From: an uncultured Bacilli bacterium
GTDB lineage: Bacteria; Bacillota_I; Bacilli_A; RF39; UBA660
DNA length: 64,000 nucleotides
Assembly (NCBI GenBank): GCA_934130005.1
Contig: CAKOXD010000002.1
Span: 1-64,000 of the forward strand
Direction: 5' to 3'
The notes under the pieces were generated by a model. The model worked only from the letters and a program-made list of their open reading frames with translations. It was not told the DNA's origin and ran no database searches. The translations under genes were made by a program, and so were the position numbers. Below, in pieces: positions 1 to 8,747 of the stretch. Numbering within the stretch: the first letter of the stretch is position 1; each line of letters begins with the position of its first letter.

Positions 1-49
1 TCTTTTTTTCATTTTATTCCTACTTTCTTACTATAAATAATTATATAAA

Positions 50-80
50 AAAAACTAACTTTTTTCAAGTTAGTTTTTTT
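50..80 (-). terminator. ileS intrinsic terminator
   Basis: Stem AACTAACTT (53-61) pairs with AAGTTAGTT (67-75), followed on the minus strand by a U-run. The ileS stop codon lies inside the hairpin. Confidence 0.8.
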
Positions 81-3000
81 CTATTTTTATAGATGTTTTA
101 TGTCCATTTAAATCGTATTCTTCTTCTATTAATTCTTTTTCTTCTATAGTAAGAGATAATGTTTCTAATTTTATAAATTCTTTATATTTTTCTATTGCTT
201 CTTTAACTAATGAATCACTATTATAATATAAATTAATACGATCTGTTATTTCAAAATCACTTTCTTTTCTTATATTTTGAACTTTTGAAATCATTTCACG
301 TGCAAGTCCTTCTAATATTAATTCATGTGTTAAGTTTGTATCTAATATTATAAAATTATTATTTTCATAGGCTACATTAAACCCTTCTTTAGCACTTATT
401 CTAATATCAACCATATTTTTATCTACTTTTACTTCTTCATCATTCATTTTTATAATTATTTCTTCGTCGTTGTTTAATTTATTTATTTCTTCTTCTGTTA
501 GATTAGATAAAGAATTAGCAAAATCTTTTATTTTTGGTCCAAATACTTTTCCAACTTCCTTAAAGTTTGGTTTTACACTAAAGTTCATATATTCTGAAAT
601 ATTTTTTATAAATACAACTTCTTTTACATTTAATTCTTCTTTGATTAAAGGTACTAAATCATTTATTAATGATTCATTTTTTCCATCTATTAAAGCCTCA
701 CTAATTGGTTGTCTTACCTTTATTTTAGCATCTTCTCTAGCATTTCTACCCATACTTATTAAATCTCTAATTAAATCCATTCTTGATTCAATATTATCAT
801 TTATGTATTCTTCATTACAAACCGGATAGTTTGCTAAATGAACTGATTCTTTTCCTGTTAATTTAGTATAAATATCTTCACTTACAAAAGGACATATTGG
901 GGCAAGTAATTCACATACTCCTACTAATACATCATATGTTGTTTTATATACGCCTTTTTTACTAGTATCTATATTTGATGACCAAAATCTTTTTCTATTA
1001 CGTCTTATATACCAATTTGATAAATCTTCTGAAACAAATTCTATTAGATATTTTGTTACTTTATTTAAATCATATTCATCCATTGATTCTGTTACATTTT
1101 TTATTAATTTATTATATTTTGATAGTAACCATTTATCTATTTCTTCCAAATCTTCATATTTTACATCATATTCTTTAGGATCTATGTTATCAGTATTTGC
1201 ATACATTGCAAAGAAACTATATGTATTTTTAAGTGTATTAAAGAATTTAGAAATCATTTCTTTTATTCCATCTTCATCAAATTTTAAAGGTGTCCATACT
1301 GGCGATGAATTTAGCATAAAGAACCTTGTTGCATCTGCTCCATATTTATCTAATATTGGCATAGGTGCTACAGCATTACCTCTTGATTTATGCATTTTTG
1401 CTCCATATTTATCTAATACTAGATCATTTACTACAACATTTTTATATGGACTTTTTCCCATTACAAATGTTCCTATTACTAAAAGTGTATAGAACCATCC
1501 TCTTGTTTGATCAATTCCTTCAGCTATAAAATCAGCTGGAAATTGAGATTCAAATAATTCTTTATTTTCAAATGGATAATGATATTGACTAAATGGCATT
1601 GATCCTGAATCAAACCAACAATCAATAACATCTTTAATTCTTGTCATTTCTTTACCACATTTTGGACATTTAATATGAATATCATCAACATATGGTCTAT
1701 GTAGTTCTATTGTTTCATCAATCTTTTCTATTGCTTTTTCTACTAATTCTTTTCTTGAACCTATCATTTCATCATGACCACATGAACATCTCCAAAGTGG
1801 TATAGGTGTTCCCCAATATCTATTACGAGATATTGCCCAATCATTCATATTTAAAAGCCAGTTTCCAAATCTTTTTTCTCCTACATATGAAGGATACCAA
1901 TTAACTGTTTTATTTGCTTCTATTATTTTATCTTTATATGCAGTTGTTTTGATATATAAACTTGATTTTGAGTAATATACAAGTGGTGTTTTACATCTCC
2001 AACAATGTGGATAGTTATGTACCATTTTTTGTTTTTTGAATAATTTGTCATTGCTTGCTAAGTATTTAATTATTTCTACTTCAAGCTCTGAGTCAACTAC
2101 AAGTCTTCCCTTCCAAGGCCCTTCAGTATAGCATCCCGCCTCATCTACTGGATTTAAAACCGGAAGATTATATTTTAAACCAACTTCATAATCATCTTGA
2201 CCAAATGCTGGTGCTATATGAACTATTCCTGTTCCATCTTCCATTGTTACATAGTCAGCACAAGTTATATAAAAGCCTTTTTTATTTACTGTTAAAAATG
2301 GTAAAAATTGTTCATATTCTTTATATTCTAATTCTTTTCCTTTATATGTTTCTATAATTTCATAGTCTTCACCTAGTACTTTGTTTGCTAGTTTTTTTGC
2401 TACTATAAAATTATATCCTTTTGATTTACATTTTACATATTCTTCTTTTGGATTAACACAAGCTGCTACATTTGCAATAAGTGTCCATGGTGTTGTTGTC
2501 CAAACAAGTAAGTATGTATCTTCATCTTTTAGTTTAAATGGAACAGTTACAGTGTTTACACTTACTTCTTTGTATCCTTGTGCCACTTCATGACTGGCAA
2601 GTCCTGTTCCACATCTTGGACAATATGGAAGTATTTTAAGTCCATCATATATTAATCCTTCATCAAAGTATTTTTTTAAAATCCACCATTCTGTTTCTAT
2701 ATAATCATTGTCATATGTAATGTATGGATTTTTTAAGTCAATAAATTGGCCCATTTTATTTGTGAAATCTTTAAATGCACTTTCATTTTTCCATACACTT
2801 TCACGACATTTTTCATTGAATTCTTTTATTCCATATTTTTCTATATCACCTTTACCAGTAAATCCAAGTTCTTTTTCTACTTGTAATTCTACTGGAAGTC
2901 CATGTGTATCCCATCCTACTTTTCTTATTACTTTAAAACCTTTCATTGTTTTATATTTACAGAATGTATCTTTAACTATTTTAGCTAACATATGATGTAC

Positions 3001-3168
3001 TCCTGGCATTCCATTTGCAGTAGCTGGTCCATCATAAAAAACAAAATTTTCACTATCTTTTCTATTTTCAATAGTTTTATTTAAAATATCAATATTTTCC
3101 CAATTTTTTAGTATTTCTTCTTCTATTTCTTTTGTTTCTTTTTTTTCTAATTCTTCAAATTTCTTCAT
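70..3168 (-). CDS. ileS: isoleucyl-tRNA synthetase (IleS2 type)
   Basis: Cytosolic enzyme that charges tRNA-Ile with isoleucine. The 1032 residues show the class I HIGH region (PGVHHMLA, about residues 54-61), a large editing domain containing GTGIVHIAPAFG, and a KMSKS loop written KMHKSRGN. Cys pairs CPRCG, CWRC and CPKCG are present. Overall wording is that of the eukaryote-like type 2 IleRS, which is commonly mupirocin-insensitive; that resistance is an inference here. The ATG follows GGAGG with a 7-nt spacer. It is preceded by a T-box leader and ends in a terminator, so it can be expressed on its own. It lies downstream of sepF-divIVA, as in Bacillus, but separated by a large unknown gene. 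Confidence 0.97.
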   Translation of the reverse strand: MKKFEELEKKETKEIEEEILKNWENIDILNKTIENRKDSENFVFYDGPATANGMPGVHHMLAKIVKDTFCKYKTMKGFKVIRKVGWDTHGLPVELQVEKELGFTGKGDIEKYGIKEFNEKCRESVWKNESAFKDFTNKMGQFIDLKNPYITYDNDYIETEWWILKKYFDEGLIYDGLKILPYCPRCGTGLASHEVAQGYKEVSVNTVTVPFKLKDEDTYLLVWTTTPWTLIANVAACVNPKEEYVKCKSKGYNFIVAKKLANKVLGEDYEIIETYKGKELEYKEYEQFLPFLTVNKKGFYITCADYVTMEDGTGIVHIAPAFGQDDYEVGLKYNLPVLNPVDEAGCYTEGPWKGRLVVDSELEVEIIKYLASNDKLFKKQKMVHNYPHCWRCKTPLVYYSKSSLYIKTTAYKDKIIEANKTVNWYPSYVGEKRFGNWLLNMNDWAISRNRYWGTPIPLWRCSCGHDEMIGSRKELVEKAIEKIDETIELHRPYVDDIHIKCPKCGKEMTRIKDVIDCWFDSGSMPFSQYHYPFENKELFESQFPADFIAEGIDQTRGWFYTLLVIGTFVMGKSPYKNVVVNDLVLDKYGAKMHKSRGNAVAPMPILDKYGADATRFFMLNSSPVWTPLKFDEDGIKEMISKFFNTLKNTYSFFAMYANTDNIDPKEYDVKYEDLEEIDKWLLSKYNKLIKNVTESMDEYDLNKVTKYLIEFVSEDLSNWYIRRNRKRFWSSNIDTSKKGVYKTTYDVLVGVCELLAPICPFVSEDIYTKLTGKESVHLANYPVCNEEYINDNIESRMDLIRDLISMGRNAREDAKIKVRQPISEALIDGKNESLINDLVPLIKEELNVKEVVFIKNISEYMNFSVKPNFKEVGKVFGPKIKDFANSLSNLTEEEINKLNNDEEIIIKMNDEEVKVDKNMVDIRISAKEGFNVAYENNNFIILDTNLTHELILEGLAREMISKVQNIRKESDFEITDRINLYYNSDSLVKEAIEKYKEFIKLETLSLTIEEKELIEEEYDLNGHKTSIKIEKN

Positions 3169-3188
3169 ATAAAAACCTCCATTAAATT

Positions 3189-3404
3189 AAAAAAAATCTT
3201 TATATTTTAGGGACGATTATTCGCGGTACCACCCTAATTCATAAAGATTTTATGCACTTAAATACTATAACGCGTTACCGTTTTTATCTTATCCATAAAA
3301 CTCACTTGAAAGTGATCTAAATTTAAACTTATTATTCTTTTTCCACCTTACAAGAACTCTCTTTAAACTTATTTAAATTTCGTCTTTCGCATTTGATTTC
3401 AACA
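3189..3404 (-). promoter_or_regulatory. T-box leader of ileS (isoleucine)
   Basis: The minus strand carries the T-box core AGGGTGGTACCGCG (3222-3235). A stem I distal loop with AAGGTGGAAA precedes it. A candidate specifier ATC (Ile) followed by A is at 3314-3316. The terminator stem pairs AATCTTTAT near 3241-3249 with ATAAAGATT near 3196-3204 and runs into T7-8. Uncharged tRNA-Ile should favour the antiterminator and allow ileS transcription. Confidence 0.93.
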
Positions 3405-3409
3405 TATTA

Positions 3410-3438
3410 ATTATATAACATTATATATTTTTTTTCAA
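3410..3438 (-). promoter_or_regulatory. sigma-A promoter of the ileS T-box transcript
   Basis: Minus strand TTGAAA (3433-3438), 17-nt spacer, TATAAT (3410-3415). It lies just before the T-box stem I region. Confidence 0.75.
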
Positions 3439-3448
3439 TATTTATTAA

Positions 3449-3586
3449 TTATTTTTTATATTCTTTTTGTAATTGATTTAATAAATCATCATATTCTTTA
3501 ATTTTATTAATATCGTTTGTTTTATTTTTTAATTCTTTTAATATATATATTATTTTTTCTATATCACTTTTATTTTGCTCTTCCAT
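3449..3586 (-). CDS. small charged hypothetical protein (45 aa)
   Basis: A 45-residue ORF starting MEEQNKSDIEKIIYILKELK and ending in QKEYKK. It is rich in Lys, Glu, Asn and Ile and looks like one amphipathic or coiled-coil helix. Its ATG lies 17 nt inside the 3' end of the 926-residue gene and is preceded by AGGA at good spacing (GAGGAAAAAT-ATG), which suggests translational coupling. I recognise no family. Its end falls close to the ileS promoter region. It could be a spurious ORF in AT-rich DNA; the Shine-Dalgarno sequence and overlap are the only support. Confidence 0.5.
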   Translation of the reverse strand: MEEQNKSDIEKIIYILKELKNKTNDINKIKEYDDLLNQLQKEYKK

Positions 3587-6350
3587 ATTTTTCCTCATTA
3601 TTTTCTAGTATATTTTCATTTTCTAATATATCCTCATAATCAAAATCATTTATTAGTTTTTTTGTTGCATCCATTAATAAATAATATTTTTCTATATCTA
3701 AGATGTTATTTTTTAATGAATATTTTAATAAATCTATAACTAATTTATAAGATTCTTCAATTGATTTGTCACTACTATATAATATATTTTTTACGTCTTC
3801 TATATCAAATGAAGTAAATTGATGTGATTCATATTTTTTCATATTATTTTTATTAATTTCATTATATTTAACAGAATCTATAATAACAATAGGTATATTA
3901 AATACTTGTGCAAATTTAATAGCATCTTTATTGATACTAAATGATAAATCAGTAGTTAATATACATGTAGGTAAAATTCTTTTACCATTTTTATCTTTTC
4001 TATACATTGCAACTTCATTATATGAAGTAACAGTTTTTTTTCCTAATACTTCTGGAACACAAAATTCAGTATTCTTTTCTCCCATAGGATTGATAACATT
4101 ATAGCCGTGAGTAGTATTTATATCATGAGGTCCCATATCGAAAATTGAATCATCTGGTATTTTAGTAAATCCTAAGGTTATAAAAAGTGAGTCATTGTTA
4201 GTAATAGCTGAAATTTCACTCGACATATAATTATTTACATATGATGTAGATATAGTAGATGTCCCATCTGCATAAAGCCAATATCTAGGATCATTAATTA
4301 ACATTTTTGCAAAATCTTTATAACTTTTATCATTTTGGCTATAATGAATTCTATGCCTTAATATATGAAATGGAACTCCATTTAAATCTATAACTTTTAT
4401 TTCATTATTCTTAGGTATTAAATTATTATTTATATCTAAAATTTCTTCATCATTTTCAACTTTCATAGTACTTACTTTAACTTTTTTATTTTTTTCTATT
4501 GTTTCTAAATTTGTTAATTTATCTGCATATAATTTAGAATAATATAATGTTAATTTTTTTAAGATATTATTAAAAGTAAAACTTATATCTATATTATCTC
4601 CAAATGATGAATATTTTTCATAAAACTCTTCATTTTTTAAATATATAGAATCATGTTCTATTTCACGAATTATTTTAATACATGCTTTATCTTTTAAATC
4701 TAAAATACCATTTTTACAAAAAATTTCTATAGTTTCTTCATTATCTAAGTGAAATTTTTGTATTGTATTGAATAAAAACCATGAGTTTTCATTATTACAT
4801 AAAAATTTATTTAAAGTTAATTGTACAATTTTTGAATTATTTATTTCTTTTTCAAAATGAGATTTTTTTATGTTATTATAATTATTAAATTCTTCAAGTG
4901 AATTTATATTATACTTATTGTTAGTAATCATTATTTCATATAAATGATTTAAATCCATTTCTGTATATATTTTTTTATTTTTAATTAAATCTTCAAATAA
5001 ATTTTTTGTTTTATCATAACATAATAATGAATAATGAAGTATTTTTTTATTATATAATTTATTTTCTTTTAAATAATTTATCCAATTTAATAATGTTTGA
5101 TCATTTTGATTTTTTATTAATACATTTTCAGCACCTGTATTATACTCTAATAAATCAATTATTACATCTATTCCAAATTTATTTATTAATTCTGTTTTTA
5201 ATAAATCATTAGATAATGCTTCATTATCAGTTTCTAAGTCTTTCTTTTTTGATTTAATTAATTTTAAATTATTATATATTTCTAGTAATTCATCATTTAA
5301 AATTCCATTATTACCCATTATTTCTAATATTCCAGCTTTTTTATTTGTATAATTATAAATTTTATATATATATTCATTATACTTATTATCCTGATTATTT
5401 ATAATTAAATTTTCTATTATTTTTTTTATGCTTTTTATATCTAAAAAAATATTTTCATTTATTAATCTTTCTATTGATTTTACTTTATAAATATCATTCT
5501 TACATATAAAATCAACTATTTTTCCAATTTCTTTATCTTTAAAGATTTTTTCAAAGTATTCATCTACTAAAATTCCATTATTTGCTAGCATTTCTAACAG
5601 TTTAAAATTTTTTTCTGAATAATTATAAATTTTATATATATATCGATTATATTCATTAGAATGATTATTTGAAATTAAATTTTCTATTATTTTTATATAA
5701 TTTTCACTCTTTAAATAAACACCTTCATTTATCAACTTTTCTATTGTTCTTATTTTATAAATATTATTATTGCATATAAAGTTAACAATTTTGTCTTTAT
5801 CTTTACTTTGTAATAATATATCAATATATTTTTCATATAAATCTTCACATATTAATTGACTATTAAATGCTTTTAAAATTTCTTCACTAATAGATTTAGG
5901 ATTTTTTAGTAAAAATTCATGTTTTTTATCATCATCAAGTTCTAATATTATTTCTTTTTTTATATTTTCATCTTCAACATGTTCTAAAATAGAAAGAATA
6001 TTATCTAAAGATGCTAAAGATTTTATTTCTTCTTTTGGTATTTTTATTAAATTAATTACTTCTGGATTTAATTTTAATACAGCTTTATAAACTTCAAATT
6101 TAAAACCATAACCAGTCGGTTTTATTATTTTATTAATATCATAATTTTTATCTTTTAAAGTTACTATCATATCTTTTAAGATATTATCATCTTCTGTACT
6201 ATTTAGTATCATCGCTATAGTAGCATCATCCATTTTGGATAATTTTTTAAGAATTTCTAACTTTTGAAAATCTGTTAATGATAAAATATATTCTACCTTT
6301 TTATCTACATTTTGAGGATTTACTGGTTCATATAATAATTCTAAATTCAT
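3570..6350 (-). CDS. large repeat protein of unknown function (926 aa)
   Basis: No family recognised. Residues 1 to about 640 are alpha-helical, Leu/Ile/Asn-rich repeat sequence. They include a near-perfect tandem duplication of about 90 residues (188-277 and 278-360) with the shared phrases FICNN.IYK, ENLI.NN and YIYKIYNY. From about residue 650 a compact C-terminal domain follows, with PFHILRHRIHYS, a DPRYW motif, STISTSYVN, DMGPHDI, SYNEVAMYR and a Rossmann-like IPIVIIDS near the end. No signal peptide or membrane segment is evident, so it is probably cytosolic. The ATG follows GGGAGA. It lies 47 nt after divIVA, in the place where ileS directly follows divIVA in Bacillus. The C-terminal part could be an enzyme or effector domain, but that is a guess. 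Confidence 0.85.
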   Translation of the reverse strand: MNLELLYEPVNPQNVDKKVEYILSLTDFQKLEILKKLSKMDDATIAMILNSTEDDNILKDMIVTLKDKNYDINKIIKPTGYGFKFEVYKAVLKLNPEVINLIKIPKEEIKSLASLDNILSILEHVEDENIKKEIILELDDDKKHEFLLKNPKSISEEILKAFNSQLICEDLYEKYIDILLQSKDKDKIVNFICNNNIYKIRTIEKLINEGVYLKSENYIKIIENLISNNHSNEYNRYIYKIYNYSEKNFKLLEMLANNGILVDEYFEKIFKDKEIGKIVDFICKNDIYKVKSIERLINENIFLDIKSIKKIIENLIINNQDNKYNEYIYKIYNYTNKKAGILEIMGNNGILNDELLEIYNNLKLIKSKKKDLETDNEALSNDLLKTELINKFGIDVIIDLLEYNTGAENVLIKNQNDQTLLNWINYLKENKLYNKKILHYSLLCYDKTKNLFEDLIKNKKIYTEMDLNHLYEIMITNNKYNINSLEEFNNYNNIKKSHFEKEINNSKIVQLTLNKFLCNNENSWFLFNTIQKFHLDNEETIEIFCKNGILDLKDKACIKIIREIEHDSIYLKNEEFYEKYSSFGDNIDISFTFNNILKKLTLYYSKLYADKLTNLETIEKNKKVKVSTMKVENDEEILDINNNLIPKNNEIKVIDLNGVPFHILRHRIHYSQNDKSYKDFAKMLINDPRYWLYADGTSTISTSYVNNYMSSEISAITNNDSLFITLGFTKIPDDSIFDMGPHDINTTHGYNVINPMGEKNTEFCVPEVLGKKTVTSYNEVAMYRKDKNGKRILPTCILTTDLSFSINKDAIKFAQVFNIPIVIIDSVKYNEINKNNMKKYESHQFTSFDIEDVKNILYSSDKSIEESYKLVIDLLKYSLKNNILDIEKYYLLMDATKKLINDFDYEDILENENILENNEEKYGRAK
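5271..5789 (-). repeat. tandem duplication of a 90-codon unit in the 926-aa gene
   Basis: Two consecutive units (5520-5789 and 5271-5519) encode matching segments that begin IVNFICNNNIYK and IVDFICKNDIYK and continue with similar ENLI, YIYKIYNY and NNGIL phrases. It is an intragenic duplication of a helical repeat. Confidence 0.8.
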
Positions 6351-6376
6351 ACTTTATCTCCCTATAAAAAAAGAAA

Positions 6377-6405
6377 TATTTATATTTATATTTATATTTA
6401 TATTT
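6377..6405. repeat. short TTTATA hexamer repeat
   Basis: About 4.7 copies of a TTTATA hexamer between divIVA and the 926-residue gene, ending at the divIVA stop codon. On the minus strand GAAATAT and ATATTTC flank it and a T-run follows, so it may act as a weak terminator or spacer. Confidence 0.6.
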
Positions 6406-6856
6406 CTATTTCATTTAATTCTCCAACTACTTCAAGTTGAGCTTCTATTATATCTTTTACTCTTTTTTTAAATATTTTTATATTTCTTCTTAAAAGTGCA
6501 GCTTCTTCTTCTGTTTTTTCTGCTCTTAAAAGTGCTTCGTTTACAATTCTATTTGCATTGTTTTTAGCATCTTCTATTAATGTTTCGCTTTCTTGATGAG
6601 CTGCCATTTTAACTTGTTCACTTGTTTTTTGGGCCATAATAATAGTTTTATTTAATGTAGATTCCATTCTTTCATATTGCGCTAATTTTTCTTTCAAGTT
6701 TCTATTTTCTATTTCTAATGATTGCAATTCAGATATTTGTCTATCCTTTTCTTTTAGTTCATTAACCATTTCTTCTACTTGATTAATTATTTTATCTAAA
6801 AACGCATTTACTTCTTCTGGATCATAACCACGAAGTGTTCTATTAAATTTTTCCAT
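6398..6856 (-). CDS. divIVA: cell-division protein DivIVA
   Basis: Membrane-curvature-binding scaffold at division sites and poles. The 152 residues keep the family core RGYDPEEVNAFLDKI, then a long coiled coil with ESTLNKTIIMAQKTSEQV and an EAQLEVV tail, closely parallel to Bacillus DivIVA. The N terminus is about ten residues short. It begins MEKFNRTLRGYD and lacks the usual LTPxDI segment. The hydrophobic residue before Arg in the membrane-binding loop is Leu rather than Phe. The start is supported by AAAGGTGAT eight bases upstream. It is 21 nt downstream of sepF and probably cotranscribed with it. Confidence 0.95.
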   Translation of the reverse strand: MEKFNRTLRGYDPEEVNAFLDKIINQVEEMVNELKEKDRQISELQSLEIENRNLKEKLAQYERMESTLNKTIIMAQKTSEQVKMAAHQESETLIEDAKNNANRIVNEALLRAEKTEEEAALLRRNIKIFKKRVKDIIEAQLEVVGELNEIEI

Positions 6857-6877
6857 ATTATCACCTTTATAAAACTA

Positions 6878-7288
6878 TTACCATTCAATATTTATATCAT
6901 TATTATCGTGGATGTCTTTTCCTTCTTTATCATCTGTTATTTTTCCTTGAATATTTACATTATTTGGAGTACATAAGAATATTCCTCCACCTATTTTTTG
7001 TAAATCTCCACCTATAGCATATATAGTACCAGCTAAAAAGTCTATTATTCTTTTAGCTTGATCGCTTGTTACTCTTTTTAAGTTTACAACAACTGTATTT
7101 CTAGCTTTTAAATGATCTGCTATTTGTTGTGATTCTGAATAAGCTCTTGGTTCTAATAATATCATCTTACTATTTCCATCATTTTCTTGTAATGATTCTT
7201 CTGGGCTTAATTCGTAATATTCATCTCCTGATACATTATCTATTATTGTATCATCATCTTTATTTATCCAATTTTTTAGAAATCCCAC
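6878..7288 (-). CDS. sepF: cell-division protein SepF
   Basis: FtsZ-binding, membrane-associated septum protein. The 136 residues begin with an amphipathic membrane-targeting helix (MGFLKNWI), then an acidic linker, then the SepF/DUF552 fold (EPRAYSESQQIADHLKARNTVVVNL, about residues 46-70, through IYAIGGDLQKIGGGIFLCTP). The length is slightly below the usual 150. The start is GTG, seven bases after AGGAGG. It heads the sepF-divIVA group; the ylmG and ylmH genes usually between them are absent. Confidence 0.95.
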   Translation of the reverse strand: MGFLKNWINKDDDTIIDNVSGDEYYELSPEESLQENDGNSKMILLEPRAYSESQQIADHLKARNTVVVNLKRVTSDQAKRIIDFLAGTIYAIGGDLQKIGGGIFLCTPNNVNIQGKITDDKEGKDIHDNNDINIEW

Positions 7289-7348
7289 TTCTATTCCTCC
7301 TAATCTACTATGTCAACTATAATTAATTTTAACATACATTTTTGTAAA

Positions 7349-7383
7349 AGAAAATAGAAAATTCTGAAATTTTCTATTTTTTT
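7349..7383. terminator. terminator hairpin downstream of glyS
   Basis: AAAATAGAAAATT and AATTTTCTATTTT form a 13-bp stem with a four-base loop. The U-run is long on the plus strand and short on the minus strand. By position it ends the glyS transcript. Confidence 0.6.
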
Positions 7384-8747
7384 TAAAATTCTATTTTTTC
7401 TTTTATATAATTTTTTACTTCATCTAAACTTAATGTTATTTGTTCCATAGTATCTCTATCTCTTATTGTTACAGTATTATTGCTCAATGTATTATCGTCT
7501 ACTGTAATACAAAATGGTGTTCCACTTATGTCTTGTCTTCTATATCTTTTTCCTATATTTCCTGAATCATCATATGATGTCATGAAATATTTTGATAACA
7601 TATCATAAATTTCTAATGCTTTTTCGTTATGATATTTTTTTATAAGTGGTAATACTGCTACTTTGTATGGAGCAATAGCTGGTAAAAATCTCATTACTTC
7701 TCTTGTTGTACCATCTTCTAATGTTTCTACATTATAAGCATTATCTAATATTGCAAGTGTTATTCTATCACATCCTACTGTTGATTCGATTATATATGGA
7801 ATAAATTTTTCATTTGTATCTGGATCTAAATAAGTTTGTGGTACTTTTGAGAATTCTTGATGTCTTGATAAATCATAATCTGTTCTATTATGTGTTCCAT
7901 TAATTTCTCCCCATCCAAATGAGAATTTATATTCTATATCACATGCTTCTTTAGCATAGTGAGCTAATTTTTCATGATCATGAAATCTTAGTTTTTCCTC
8001 TGGAATTCCTAAATCCATAAAATATTTTTTAGCATATTCTTTAAAATAATCATATATTTCTTTGTCTGTTCCTTCTTTACAGAATGTTTGATATTCCATT
8101 TGTTCAAATTCAATAGTTCTGAATGTAAAATTACCTGGTGTTATCTCATTTCTAAATGCTTTACCTATTTGTCCTATACTAAATGGAAGTTTGCATCTCA
8201 TACTTCTTTGTACATTTAGAAAGTTTACATATTCTCCTTGTGCATTTTCTGGTCTTAGATAGATTGTATTCTTAGAGTCATTTGTAACTCCTCTTTCTGT
8301 TTTAAACATTAGGTTAAATTCTCTAATATCAGTAAAATTCGATTTCCCACATTTTGGACATGGTACTTTATTTTCTTTTAAATATTTCATTCTTTCTTCA
8401 TTTGTCATAGCATCTCCAATTGAAGAATTAGAATAATCATTTATTAAGTTATCTATTCTATGACGTGTTTTACATTCTTTACAGTCTGCTAGTGGATCTG
8501 AAAATGATCCTACATGTCCACTTGCCTTCCATACTCTAGGATGCATAAGTATGGCTGCATCTACTTCAAAAGCATTTCTTCTTTCTTCTATAAATCTTTT
8601 TCTCCAAGTATCTTTTATATTATTTTTAAGTCTACTTCCTAATGGACCATAATCCCATGTATTAGCAAGTCCCCCATATATTTCACTTCCTTGAAATATA
8701 TATCCATATTGTTTACATATGTTTACTAGTTTTTCCATTGTTATCAT
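7383..8747 (-). CDS. glyS: glycyl-tRNA synthetase, homodimeric type
   Basis: Class II synthetase that charges tRNA-Gly in the cytosol. About 454 residues. Visible features: opening FQGSEIYGGLANTWDYGPLG, a zinc-type Cys set (CKECKTRHR; CPKCG), motif 2 around SIGQIGKAFRNEITPGNF, FRTIEFEQME, and a C-terminal anticodon-binding domain from about KVAVLPL. This is the alpha2 enzyme of Mollicutes, staphylococci and archaea rather than the GlyQ/GlyS tetramer. I chose ATG 8747 (MITMEKL) because GAAGGGA lies about ten bases upstream; a TTG at 8765 is also in frame. It overlaps the 3' end of the preceding unknown gene, and both sit behind the T-box at about 9450-9566. Confidence 0.96.
   Translation of the reverse strand: MITMEKLVNICKQYGYIFQGSEIYGGLANTWDYGPLGSRLKNNIKDTWRKRFIEERRNAFEVDAAILMHPRVWKASGHVGSFSDPLADCKECKTRHRIDNLINDYSNSSIGDAMTNEERMKYLKENKVPCPKCGKSNFTDIREFNLMFKTERGVTNDSKNTIYLRPENAQGEYVNFLNVQRSMRCKLPFSIGQIGKAFRNEITPGNFTFRTIEFEQMEYQTFCKEGTDKEIYDYFKEYAKKYFMDLGIPEEKLRFHDHEKLAHYAKEACDIEYKFSFGWGEINGTHNRTDYDLSRHQEFSKVPQTYLDPDTNEKFIPYIIESTVGCDRITLAILDNAYNVETLEDGTTREVMRFLPAIAPYKVAVLPLIKKYHNEKALEIYDMLSKYFMTSYDDSGNIGKRYRRQDISGTPFCITVDDNTLSNNTVTIRDRDTMEQITLSLDEVKNYIKEKIEF

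Noticed and set aside
3449..3586. Exodeoxyribonuclease VII small subunit for the 45-aa ORF
   Set aside because: The length is short and the conserved opening and spacing of XseB are missing; it is left as hypothetical.
6361..6400. Strong terminator between divIVA and the 926-aa gene
   Set aside because: Only about seven weak A-T pairs flank the hexamer repeat, so cotranscription of the three genes remains possible.
6377..6405. Short repeat as a CRISPR-like array
   Set aside because: It is a 6-bp microsatellite with no spacers.
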